Source: Pseudobutyrivibrio sp.
GTDB taxonomy: Bacteria > Bacillota > Clostridia > Lachnospirales > Lachnospiraceae
Length of the DNA stretch: 43,583 bases
Direction of reading: 5' to 3'
Assembly (NCBI GenBank): GCA_024684955.1
Contig: JAIKWH010000030.1
Location: 1-43,583, forward strand
A program made the translations under genes and the position numbers. Below are positions 35,370 through 43,423 of the stretch, one piece after another (within the stretch, counting starts at the first letter, position 1; each line of letters begins with the position of its first letter). The notes beneath the pieces are model-generated. The model was not told where the DNA came from, made no database searches, and was given only the letters and a program-made list of their open reading frames with translations.

Positions 35370-38072
35370 TTAGTGTGCATCTGCCCAGGTCATACCTGCA
35401 TTAAGGTCTACCTCCAATTTGACTGAAAGACTTGCAGCGTTTTCCATCTCTTCTCTAATGAGTTTCTCAACCCTATCCTGCTCATCCTTGTATGCCTCAA
35501 CAAGGAGCTCATCGTGGACCTGGAGAAGGAGTTTTGACTTTAAGCCCTCCGCCAACAGCCTATCATGGACGCGGACCATTGCAATTTTGATAATATCAGC
35601 CGCGGTACCCTGAATCGGTGAATTCATTGCAACTCTCTCGCCAAACTGACGAGTCATAAATGCTGATGAAGCAAGTTCTGGTATAGGACGGCGTCTGCCA
35701 TAAAGGGTAGTGACATAGCCTAATTCCTTGCCACCTGACTTTAATCCCTCCAAGAATTCATGCATCTTTGGGTACGCTACAAAATAATTATCTATATATT
35801 CCTGAGCCTCGCCTCGGCTAACTCCAATATCTTTTGCCAGTCCAAAGGCGCTAATGCCATAAACAATGCCAAAGTTGACAGCCTTTGCCCTGCGTCTCAG
35901 CAAGTCTGTAACCTCCTCAAATGGGGTGGAAAATACCAGTGAGGCTGTGGACCTGTGAATATCCTGTCCATTTCTAAATGCCTGTATCAGATTATCATCT
36001 TTTGACATAGATGCCAGCACCCTAAGTTCTATCTGAGAATAATCTGAATCAAGGAATACGCATCCTTCCTTTGGGAGAAAGACCTTGCGAATTTCCCTGC
36101 CCAACTCCATCCTGATTGGGATGTTTTGGAGATTAGGCTCTGTGGAACTAATACGTCCTGTGGCAGTAACAGTCTGCATGAAAGTAGAATGTATCCTACC
36201 ATCACTGCCCAGGCAGGTAACCAGCCCATCTGCATAGGTTGACTTCAACTTTGCAAGTTGCCTGTATTCTAATATATCATATATGATTGGATTTGTGGCA
36301 GAAAGTTCTTCCAGCACATCAGCGGCTGTAGAATAGCCTGTTTTAGTCTTCTTTCCACCCTTTATTCCCATCTTTTCAAAGAGAATAACTCCCAGTTGTT
36401 TTGGAGAATTAATATTAAACTCCTCGCCAGCCTCCTCATAGATTGTCTTTTCTAACTGACCAATCCTTTTCTCCAGTTTTTGGCCATAGGCAGCCAGAGC
36501 ATCAGCGTCCAGATAGATTCCCTGGATTTCCATATCAAAAAGGGTGTAGACCAGGGGCATTTCTATATCCTTGTATATAGAAAGCATGCCCTGGGCCTCG
36601 ACCTCTTCTAATAGTTTGTCGCAGGCAGCAACTGCCACGAAAGCATTGTAGCAAGCGTAGGTTGTGACAGCATCTATCATGCTGTCATCCTCCAGGGCTG
36701 CCAAGAGTTTTTTCTTTCCAAACAAGTCAGCCTGGGCCGGAATGATTATATGCAAAGCCTCATTAGCCACATCATCTGCTGTGTATTCTTTTTTGAGGGG
36801 ATTAAGCAAATATGCTGCTATAGACACATCCTCTGCATTTGAAAACAGAGTGGCCTTTCCACCAAGGGATTTAATCTCCTCCTGCTTTTCTCTTTCAGAT
36901 AAATTAAATATGACATGCATAGAATCTTTTAGATTCCAGAAACAGAGTCTGACTCCATTTGCCGAAAGCCCCATGAGTTTCTGGGCCATATCCAGGCCAT
37001 CCAGCTCATTCCTGCAGTCTAGATAGGAGGTCTTTTCTTTATTAGAAAGGGCAATACCTTTGATCGTGCCATCAGGTCCTGCCATAATACTGACTCCCAC
37101 ACTATCCTTTGACAGAGCCAACTTTTCAAATAATCCTGTGGCTCCCTCCAGAGAATCAATTCTCGTGAAAGAGTCTGCACTGTTGTCTGAAACTGCTGCC
37201 TTGTCGGTACTTTCAAATCTAGGCAGGAGTTTCTTTAATTCGTATTGTTTGCAAAGGACATAGGCCTCCTCTGTAAAGAGGTCTTTAAGCCTTGTCTTTT
37301 CTGTATCCCATTCAATAGGAGCCTGGACATTAATGGTGGCCAGTTCTTTTGAAAGGACTGCTGTATCCCACTGGGCTGCCAGATTCTTGGCTGCCCTAGG
37401 TGGTTTTAATTCCTCCACATGGGCATGGCATTCCTCTATAGAACCATACTGGGCAATAAGGGACTGGGCTGTCTTTTCACCAATTCCCTCCACACCTGGG
37501 ATATTGTCTGCAGTATCTCCCTGGAGGGCTTTTACATCAATAAACTGATGTGGTGTAACACCGTATGTTTCCATTACATCTGCTGCATAATAATTCTCAA
37601 TCTCTGTTCCAGTTTTCTTAGTCTTTGGAATAGAAATTTTAACCTTGTCTGTGGCAAGTTGCAGCAAGTCCCTGTCTCCAGAAACTATAGTGACATCATA
37701 TCCCCTTTCCTGACCCATAACAGATAGGGTGCCCAGAATATCATCTGCCTCCCATCCTTCCAACTTGATAATGGTAATGCCCATGGCAGTCAAAAGTTCC
37801 TGAATGCGAGGAACCTGCTCCTTTAACTCTGGGGCCATTGGCTTGCGGGTGCCCTTATACATATCAAACATCTTGTGACGGAATGTAGGGGCATGGACGT
37901 CAAAGGCCACCACCAAATTATCCGGTTGCTCATCCTGGATGAACTTTAGCATCATGTTTATGAAACCAAAAACTGCGCCGGTGTGTTGGCCGGCGCTATT
38001 AGTTAAATCTGGAAGCCCGTAAAAGGCTCTGTTTAATATACTATGTCCATCAATTAAAAGTAATTTACTCAT
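35370..38072 (-). CDS. polA: DNA polymerase I
   Basis: PolA fills gaps and removes RNA primers. The 900-residue protein has an N-terminal 5'-3' exonuclease (about 1-290; LLIDGHSILNRAFYG, GWEADDILGT, SGDRDLLQLA, QGDTADNIPGVEGIGEKTA). A central region (about 305-490) stands in place of the 3'-5' exonuclease, and the polymerase domain covers about 500-900 (DSDYSQIELRVLA, RRRAKAVNFGIVYGIS, VHDELLVEA). In the central region the usual DxE exonuclease motif is absent (DSVGVSIMAG instead), so proofreading is probably lost, as in several Firmicutes. It follows the aminopeptidase P gene by 42 bases. Confidence 0.97.
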   Translation of the reverse strand: MSKLLLIDGHSILNRAFYGLPDLTNSAGQHTGAVFGFINMMLKFIQDEQPDNLVVAFDVHAPTFRHKMFDMYKGTRKPMAPELKEQVPRIQELLTAMGITIIKLEGWEADDILGTLSVMGQERGYDVTIVSGDRDLLQLATDKVKISIPKTKKTGTEIENYYAADVMETYGVTPHQFIDVKALQGDTADNIPGVEGIGEKTAQSLIAQYGSIEECHAHVEELKPPRAAKNLAAQWDTAVLSKELATINVQAPIEWDTEKTRLKDLFTEEAYVLCKQYELKKLLPRFESTDKAAVSDNSADSFTRIDSLEGATGLFEKLALSKDSVGVSIMAGPDGTIKGIALSNKEKTSYLDCRNELDGLDMAQKLMGLSANGVRLCFWNLKDSMHVIFNLSEREKQEEIKSLGGKATLFSNAEDVSIAAYLLNPLKKEYTADDVANEALHIIIPAQADLFGKKKLLAALEDDSMIDAVTTYACYNAFVAVAACDKLLEEVEAQGMLSIYKDIEMPLVYTLFDMEIQGIYLDADALAAYGQKLEKRIGQLEKTIYEEAGEEFNINSPKQLGVILFEKMGIKGGKKTKTGYSTAADVLEELSATNPIIYDILEYRQLAKLKSTYADGLVTCLGSDGRIHSTFMQTVTATGRISSTEPNLQNIPIRMELGREIRKVFLPKEGCVFLDSDYSQIELRVLASMSKDDNLIQAFRNGQDIHRSTASLVFSTPFEEVTDLLRRRAKAVNFGIVYGISAFGLAKDIGVSRGEAQEYIDNYFVAYPKMHEFLEGLKSGGKELGYVTTLYGRRRPIPELASSAFMTRQFGERVAMNSPIQGTAADIIKIAMVRVHDRLLAEGLKSKLLLQVHDELLVEAYKDEQDRVEKLIREEMENAASLSVKLEVDLNAGMTWADAH

Positions 38073-38114
38073 TAAGACTCCTAATTAGTTGCTGTATCCC
38101 ATTAAAGAGAATAT

Positions 38115-39908
38115 TTATATATCTCTAGTTTCTTTTACAAGCCAAGCATATTCCTCATCTGATAAGTATGGCTTTAAAGTCTTGCGGACCATGGCATGGT
38201 ATTCATTGAGGGTGCGTTTTTCTGCCTCTGTAAGCATCTCTGGAATAACTGGATCCAAATCGATTGGGCAGTATGTGATGGTCTCAAAGTGGCGGAAGTC
38301 TCCGTACTCTGTGGTCTCTCCTGCCACGCAAAGCAACTCGTTTTCGATGCGAATTCCAAAACCATCCTCAATGTAAAGTCCTGGCTCATCTGTGGTGATC
38401 ATACCTGGCACAAGTTCTGCTGCATTGGTGCCCTTTGGAACTCTCCAGCGGAAATTGTTTGGTCCCTCGTGGACATTGAGAATGTGTCCTACGCCGTGAC
38501 CTGTGCCGCATCTATAGTCGAGACCCATATCCCAAACAGGTCCTCTTGAAAGCACATCCAGGTTGGCGCCGGTCACTCCCTTTGGGAAATTGGCCGCCAT
38601 CAATCTAAGATGGCATCTCAAAACTACTGTATAGTATTCCTTCATCTGGTCAGTCAACTGGCCCAGGGCTATAGTCCTTGTGATATCTGTAGTACCCTCC
38701 AGGTAGTGGGCACCTGAATCAACGAGCAGGAATCCCTTTGGCTCCAATGTAGCCTCTGAGCCTGGCTTTGCGCTGTAATGCATCATGGCAGCGTTTGGTC
38801 CGTAGGCTGAGATTGTGTCAAAGGACAGGTCTACAAAATTTTCCTGCTCTCTTCTTCTAGCCTCAAAATAATCAGAGGCTGTAATCTCTGTCATTGGCAC
38901 TTTGCCAACATTTTCCTTGACGTATTTAATCGCCTTTGTGCAGGCTACACCGTCCTTGATATGAGCCAGTCTAGTGTTTTTCATCTCTGTCTCATTTTTT
39001 ATGGCCCTCATCAACTCTGATGGGTTTTTGCCATCAACAATCTTTGCTGAGCCTGGCAGAGATTTGACAAGGTTATAATTAACAATATCCTGGTCAATAA
39101 GGATTGTCTTGTCAGCCAGGTCCACACTCTTGAGGTAGTGGTAAACCATATCATATGGGTAGAGTTTAACCCCGTTGTCATTCAGGTATGCCAAAACCTC
39201 TGCTGGCCAATTCTCAGTGTTTGTGAAAATAATAATGCTGTCATCTGTAATGAGGAGGAATGACAAGAAAACTGGTACATTCTCGATATCATCTCCCCTT
39301 ACATTGAGAATGTAAGCGATGTCATAGAGGCTGGTCACAAGATGGGCGTGACACTTTTTCTTTTTCATAGCCTGGCGGATTCGGTAAATCTTTGACTGCA
39401 TTGTCTCACCAGAATACTGGTCCTCTAAAACCCAGGTAGTTGCCTTTGGCAATTCAGGTCTGTCCTCCCAAATCATATCAATCAGGTCTTCTGTCGTGTA
39501 TAAATCTCCTTGCTTATCCTGGGCAATCTCCAGATATTTGGTGGCATTGTTTGCAGAAACACATCTGCCGTCAAATCCAAGGCAACCCCCTTCTGGGAAA
39601 TTTTTTTCTATAAATTCTGTAACCTCAGGAACATTTGGCTCTCCCATTCTCTCCAGGATAACCTCAGAATCTGCAATCTGGCGAGCGGCCTGTACGAAAT
39701 ATCTGCCGTCTGCCCAAAGGTGAGCCTCAGTCTTTGTGATTACTGCAGTACCTGCCGAGCCGGTAAATCCAGTGATAAAACTCCTCTCCTTGAAATGTTC
39801 TCCAACATACTCTGATGAGTGGAAATCGTCGGTAGGGACCAGGTATAAATCAATCCCTCTTTCATTCATTAAATCTCTTAATTTTGCAATCTTCTCGTTA
39901 GTAGTCAT
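38115..39908 (-). CDS. Xaa-Pro aminopeptidase (M24B, long form)
   Basis: Aminopeptidase P removes N-terminal residues that precede proline. The 597-residue protein is the long three-domain form: two creatinase-N-like domains (about 1-310) and a C-terminal pita-bread M24 domain. The metal ligands are visible: the two aspartates in LLVDSGAHYLEGTTDITRT, the histidine in GTGHGVGHILNVHEG, and the glutamates in TDEPGLYIEDGFGIRIENE. I use the ATG at 39908, which has AGGAGA upstream. A longer frame from 39950 would overlap the GH5 gene. There is no signal peptide, so it is cytoplasmic. Confidence 0.93.
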   Translation of the reverse strand: MTTNEKIAKLRDLMNERGIDLYLVPTDDFHSSEYVGEHFKERSFITGFTGSAGTAVITKTEAHLWADGRYFVQAARQIADSEVILERMGEPNVPEVTEFIEKNFPEGGCLGFDGRCVSANNATKYLEIAQDKQGDLYTTEDLIDMIWEDRPELPKATTWVLEDQYSGETMQSKIYRIRQAMKKKKCHAHLVTSLYDIAYILNVRGDDIENVPVFLSFLLITDDSIIIFTNTENWPAEVLAYLNDNGVKLYPYDMVYHYLKSVDLADKTILIDQDIVNYNLVKSLPGSAKIVDGKNPSELMRAIKNETEMKNTRLAHIKDGVACTKAIKYVKENVGKVPMTEITASDYFEARRREQENFVDLSFDTISAYGPNAAMMHYSAKPGSEATLEPKGFLLVDSGAHYLEGTTDITRTIALGQLTDQMKEYYTVVLRCHLRLMAANFPKGVTGANLDVLSRGPVWDMGLDYRCGTGHGVGHILNVHEGPNNFRWRVPKGTNAAELVPGMITTDEPGLYIEDGFGIRIENELLCVAGETTEYGDFRHFETITYCPIDLDPVIPEMLTEAEKRTLNEYHAMVRKTLKPYLSDEEYAWLVKETRDI

Positions 39909-39922
39909 TTTGCTTTTGTCTC

Positions 39923-41152
39923 CTATTCTGTTTTTGATGCCTGAATCCATTCAATCAGGAATTTGCCCTGATTTGACAGGTCATCAATAGTCCAGTCGCT
40001 AGTCTTGCTACAATCGGACTTGATAAGGGCAGAGCCCTCATTTTTGTTGGAAAGATTCCACACAACAATTGGCAGTTCCATGTCACGTGCCATACTAAGC
40101 CACTTGTCAGCAGAATCCTTGTCTACGCCACCATTGCCGTCGGCATTTACAAAGCCGCACTCTGAAATAAATACAGGCAGGCCCTCATTTACTGCGTCAG
40201 CCAATTCGTCTCTTCGTCTGTCCCCATGACTGCCGGCATAAAAATGGTATGTATACATAATGTTGTCATATCTAAGTGGTGAATCCATAACTGAATCCAA
40301 GTCAGATGACCACTCTGGTGTACCCACCAAAATAATGGCATCACTATTAACATTTCTAATAACAGGGATAATCTCCTCTGCGTAATCTTTTATGTCATCC
40401 CAACTGGTATCACCGTTTGGCTCGTTGCAAATCTCATAGATTACATTGTCCACATTCTGATACTTTCTAACCATCTCTCCAAAGAACTGGATTGCCTGGT
40501 CCTTATACTGGTTAGGATTCCTATCGTTTAATACATGCCAGTCGATAATCACATACATGTCATTGTCAACTGCTGCATCTACTGCATCATCAACAAGAGC
40601 CTTTAGCTGCTTTTTGTTGTTGTCATCCCCAACGCAGTATCCATTGTAATCGCTGGTGTACATAGCCAGTCTGACAGTGTTCAGACCAAAGTCCTCTTTT
40701 AGAGACCTGATAGAATCCTCGGAAACATAGTCTGGGAACCAACTAAGGCCGTGAGAAGAAACACCAACAAGCCTTGCCATCTCCCCCTTTGAATCTACCA
40801 ATCTGCCACCTTTGACAGAAAGCTTGCCATAGAATGGATATGTAGTCCCAGTCAAAGAAACAGGCTCCTCCACTACAGGCTCCTCTACTACCGACCCCTT
40901 TTCCTCTGGCTCCTTTTTCTCTGGTTCCTTTTCCTCTGGCTCCACCTTTTCAGGCTCCACCACTTCCACTACTATCTTTTCAGGCTCCTCCTCTAGGGTC
41001 TCTTCCTGACTCTCCTGTATTTCTGCTGCCACATCCCAAGGGAAGGTAACTCCTCCTTTGAAATATGCAATTGCAAAGACTGCCCCAACAATAACCAAGG
41101 CCAAAGCCAATATCAAAATTACAGTTCTAAATTTCTGCTTTTTAGTAACCAT
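39923..41152 (-). CDS. Membrane-anchored GH5 glycoside hydrolase (endoglucanase-like)
   Basis: The 409-residue protein has a short basic N-terminus and a membrane segment (about 10-32), acting as signal anchor. A Glu/Pro/Lys-rich linker follows (about 45-98; repeats such as EPEKVEPEEKEPEKKEP), then a GH5 catalytic domain (about 103-400). Acid/base Glu244 is in YEICNEPNG and nucleophile Glu331 in FISECGF; IIDWHV and TYHFYAG support subfamily 2-type cellulases. It likely cuts beta-1,4-glucans at the cell surface. No carbohydrate-binding module or dockerin is seen. It lies 14 bases before the aminopeptidase gene, an unusual place for a fibre-degrading enzyme. Confidence 0.92.
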   Translation of the reverse strand: MVTKKQKFRTVILILALALVIVGAVFAIAYFKGGVTFPWDVAAEIQESQEETLEEEPEKIVVEVVEPEKVEPEEKEPEKKEPEEKGSVVEEPVVEEPVSLTGTTYPFYGKLSVKGGRLVDSKGEMARLVGVSSHGLSWFPDYVSEDSIRSLKEDFGLNTVRLAMYTSDYNGYCVGDDNNKKQLKALVDDAVDAAVDNDMYVIIDWHVLNDRNPNQYKDQAIQFFGEMVRKYQNVDNVIYEICNEPNGDTSWDDIKDYAEEIIPVIRNVNSDAIILVGTPEWSSDLDSVMDSPLRYDNIMYTYHFYAGSHGDRRRDELADAVNEGLPVFISECGFVNADGNGGVDKDSADKWLSMARDMELPIVVWNLSNKNEGSALIKSDCSKTSDWTIDDLSNQGKFLIEWIQASKTE

Positions 41153-41169
41153 TAGCCCCTCCTAAAATA

Positions 41170-41376
41170 TTAATCAAATGAAATAGTGGCGTTTCCCTTG
41201 TGGGAATACTGCAGATAATCATAGAGTCTAGAGCTGGATAAAAGATCCATAGCATCTAAATCAAAGTCGTAATCTGCAAAATCCACTTCCTCTATAAACT
41301 TGTCTAATTCCTCATTGCTGAGAGAATTAACATACTCTTTAACCTCTGTGATTGTCTTTCCCTTTAAATCGTACAT
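41170..41376 (-). CDS. Small acidic protein of unknown function
   Basis: This 68-residue protein (MYDLKGKTITEVKEYVNSLS…) is rich in Asp and Glu and has no membrane segment. I prefer the ATG at 41376, which has GAGG 8 bases upstream; an ATG at 41388 adds four residues. It is the first gene of the minus-strand run, 17 bases before the GH5 gene, and has a promoter upstream. I do not recognise a family. Confidence 0.6.
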   Translation of the reverse strand: MYDLKGKTITEVKEYVNSLSNEELDKFIEEVDFADYDFDLDAMDLLSSSRLYDYLQYSHKGNATISFD

Positions 41377-41409
41377 ATAATACCTCATTTCTCTTTTAAA
41401 CTAGGCTTA

Positions 41410-41438
41410 ATTATACCATAAGACCGACTATGTTTTAA
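41410..41438 (-). promoter_or_regulatory. Promoter of the small-acidic-protein/GH5/polA run
   Basis: On the minus strand TATAAT (41410-41415) has TTAAAA (41433-41438) 17 bases upstream. The -10 lies about 30 bases before the ATG at 41376. Confidence 0.6.
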
Positions 41439-41470
41439 GCATTAGCCTCAGCTTATTAATGATTAAAATA

Positions 41471-41499
41471 TTGTGAATTCTATTGCCTTATGTTATCAT
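41471..41499 (+). promoter_or_regulatory. Promoter of the Xre regulator gene
   Basis: TTGTGA (41471-41476) and TATCAT (41494-41499) are separated by 17 bases, about 30 bases before the ATG at 41530. The -10 box lies inside an 18-bp palindrome. Confidence 0.65.
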
Positions 41500-41509
41500 A
41501 TATGATAAC
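41492..41509. promoter_or_regulatory. Perfect 18-bp palindromic operator
   Basis: GTTATCATATATGATAAC is a perfect palindrome covering the -10 box of the Xre gene. Its size and place fit a dimer site for the Xre protein, so negative autoregulation is likely. It lies about 55 bases from the divergent promoter at 41433-41438. Confidence 0.8.
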
Positions 41510-41529
41510 TTTAGAAAGGAGAGGGGACT

Positions 41530-41775
41530 ATGAAAACCCGCTATCCAACTGGTATTATCCCGCCCCCTGCCACAGTCACTAGACAGGACCTGGCCCGGGA
41601 GCTTAAAACCACCCGCAAAGAGCTTAATATCACCCAAGAGACCTTGGCCCAGATGACCGGCACCAAAAAAAGCAATATCTCCAGACTGGAGAGTGGCAAA
41701 TATAATCCCTCCCTGGATTTTTTGGTAAAGATAGCTTCTGCCCTTGGCAAATCCTTGGATATTACATTGAAATGA
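41530..41775 (+). CDS. Xre-family helix-turn-helix regulator
   Basis: The 81-residue protein has a single HTH_3 domain at about 18-78 (LKTTRKELNITQETLAQMTGTKKSNISRLESGKYNPSLDFLVKIASALG). The N-terminus is proline-rich (GIIPPPATVTRQD) and probably an arm for dimerisation or partner binding. Size and layout match HigA-type antitoxins as well as free Xre repressors. GAAAGGAGAGG precedes the ATG. A palindromic operator covers its promoter. Its stop overlaps the ATG of the next gene by 4 bases, so the two are translationally coupled. Confidence 0.9.
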   Translation: MKTRYPTGIIPPPATVTRQDLARELKTTRKELNITQETLAQMTGTKKSNISRLESGKYNPSLDFLVKIASALGKSLDITLK

Positions 41776-42062
41776 TTATGACTAAAAAACCAACCTTATC
41801 AAAGAAAGTAAATAAAGATGTGGTCCTCTGTGAGACCACCAATAGAATTGTCAGCAATAGAACCTCTGACCTGCTTTTGGAGCAGGCGGTGCCATTCTCC
41901 AAATCATGGCGCAGGGTTCCCTTCTTCAAGCGCCGCAACTACAATGGGGCCAGAAATGTTTGCGTCATTTCCATTAGCCGCACCCAATATGGTCACGCCC
42001 GCAGGGTTTTAAACCTGTTGGAGGACAGGGATTACAAGCGCTTGCTTCTAAATATTATCTAA
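41772..42062 (+). CDS. Small basic protein coupled to the Xre regulator, unrecognised
   Basis: This 96-residue protein is strongly basic, with segments SWRRVPFFKRRNY and HARRVLNLLED…YKRLLLNII, and has no membrane segment. I do not recognise it. It is not an obvious RelE/ParE or HipA toxin; the strand-like ARNVCVISISR plus basic helices might suit an RNA- or DNA-binding protein. The ATG at 41772 overlaps the regulator stop (ATGA); an ATG at 41778 is an alternative. A terminator follows 5 bases after the stop codon. Position suggests a toxin-like or effector partner of the Xre protein, but that is inference. Confidence 0.6.
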   Translation: MIMTKKPTLSKKVNKDVVLCETTNRIVSNRTSDLLLEQAVPFSKSWRRVPFFKRRNYNGARNVCVISISRTQYGHARRVLNLLEDRDYKRLLLNII

Positions 42063-42066
42063 ATTA

Positions 42067-42105
42067 AAAGACTCGGACCATTTACTAGTCCGAGTCTTTA
42101 TTTAT
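42067..42105. terminator. Bidirectional intrinsic terminator
   Basis: AAAGACTCGGAC (42067-42078) pairs with GTCCGAGTCTTT (42088-42099) around a 9-base loop, with T-rich flanks on both sides. It separates the convergent Xre pair and phosphofructokinase gene. Confidence 0.92.
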
Positions 42106-43313
42106 CTCATAGCATATACCGGCAGGCCATTGTCAAAGTTTAATTTAGGCTCTCCCATAATAAGTGGTCTCAGGTATGAAATCATATCCTCTGTTACCCA
42201 ATCTCCCTTTTCATTAATCCACTGTCTAGGCACTGGCTTTGCCTCGTTGGCAATCTCCCCAATCCTGGCAAAAGAGTATTCTATCTCATATGGGCTATTG
42301 CTAATCCTAGTCATAATAGTCATGATTCCAGTCTGGCCATCTGCAGCAAATTCTACAGCCTTTTTGCCTACGTTAACTGATTCCTCTAGATCTGTCAGGG
42401 ATGACAGATGGGCTGCTGCTCGCTGGAGCACATTTACCTCTATTGAGCGGACCTTTACCCCTAGCCTCTCTTTTACAAGATATTCCAAGGTCTTGCCTGC
42501 GCCGGATAGTTGGGCATGGCCAAAGCCATCTGCAGCTGTACTTGTGGCAGATATATACTGGCCCTTGGCATCTCTGATTCCCTCAGACACCGCCACCACC
42601 ACATTGTTTTTATTCTCCAGAATAGCCTTTAGGCTATCAATAAATTCATCCTTGTCAAAAGGAGTCTCTGGCAGGTAGATAAGGTCTGGGCCTGGGCAAT
42701 ACTCATTTCTCGCAAGAGCAGTTGCTGCTGTCAGCCAGCCTGCGTCCCTACCCATCACCTCTATTATGGTAACGCTTTTTGCCTTGTAAATTCTGGCGTC
42801 ATAAATAACCTCCATGGTGGTTGTAGCAATGTATTTTGCTGCAGACCCAAATCCAGGAGTGTGGTCTGTGACGCAAAGGTCATTGTCTATGGTCTTTGGC
42901 ACCCCTACAAACCTAATTGGGCTATTTATCTCTTTGGCATAGGCAGATAGTTTTTCCACTGTGTCCATAGAATCATTGCCGCCAATATAGAAAAAAGCAT
43001 CAATATTATATTTTTCAAACTGAGAAAATAGGGTCGAATAAACCTGATTATTTGAGTCAAGATTAGGAAGCTTGTATCTACAAGAACCAAGATACATAGC
43101 GGGACTTGTTTTAAGAACTGAAAGAAAATTAGGATTAGAATCAAGCAGGCCTGAGATATCCAAAATATTATCTTCTATTATGCCTTGAATGCCGTTGATG
43201 CTGCCATAAATCCTATCATAATGGTGAGCCAAAGCCCCTTCAATTACACCAGCCAAACTGGCATTAATTGCAACTGTTGGGCCACCAGATTGTGCCACGA
43301 TTACATTTCCCAT
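42102..43313 (-). CDS. pfp: PPi-dependent 6-phosphofructokinase
   Basis: This enzyme phosphorylates fructose-6-phosphate, reversibly if pyrophosphate is the donor. The 403-residue protein starts VIVAQSGGPTVAINAS. Donor choice is indicated by GGNDS at 111-115 (aspartate at the position that is glycine in ATP enzymes) and by lysine in VPKTIDNDL at 138-146, both marks of PPi-dependent forms. Further motifs are EVMGRDAGWL and the substrate-binding PETPF stretch. AGGAGG lies 8 bases before the ATG. Use of PPi fits an energy-limited fermenter. Confidence 0.9.
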   Translation of the reverse strand: MGNVIVAQSGGPTVAINASLAGVIEGALAHHYDRIYGSINGIQGIIEDNILDISGLLDSNPNFLSVLKTSPAMYLGSCRYKLPNLDSNNQVYSTLFSQFEKYNIDAFFYIGGNDSMDTVEKLSAYAKEINSPIRFVGVPKTIDNDLCVTDHTPGFGSAAKYIATTTMEVIYDARIYKAKSVTIIEVMGRDAGWLTAATALARNEYCPGPDLIYLPETPFDKDEFIDSLKAILENKNNVVVAVSEGIRDAKGQYISATSTAADGFGHAQLSGAGKTLEYLVKERLGVKVRSIEVNVLQRAAAHLSSLTDLEESVNVGKKAVEFAADGQTGIMTIMTRISNSPYEIEYSFARIGEIANEAKPVPRQWINEKGDWVTEDMISYLRPLIMGEPKLNFDNGLPVYAMR

Positions 43314-43423
43314 AATATATCCTCCTTTTTTTCCACAGAGATTTTAACATAAGCCCTTTAGAATTTGTAGACAAGAAGTAATTTTTTATTATATCTAGAT
43401 ATCATTTTCTTCATTTAAATTGA

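Noticed and set aside
41772-42062. RelE/HigB-type toxin
   Set aside because: The position after an Xre gene suggested it, but the sequence lacks the familiar RelE/ParE pattern by eye, so no family name was given.
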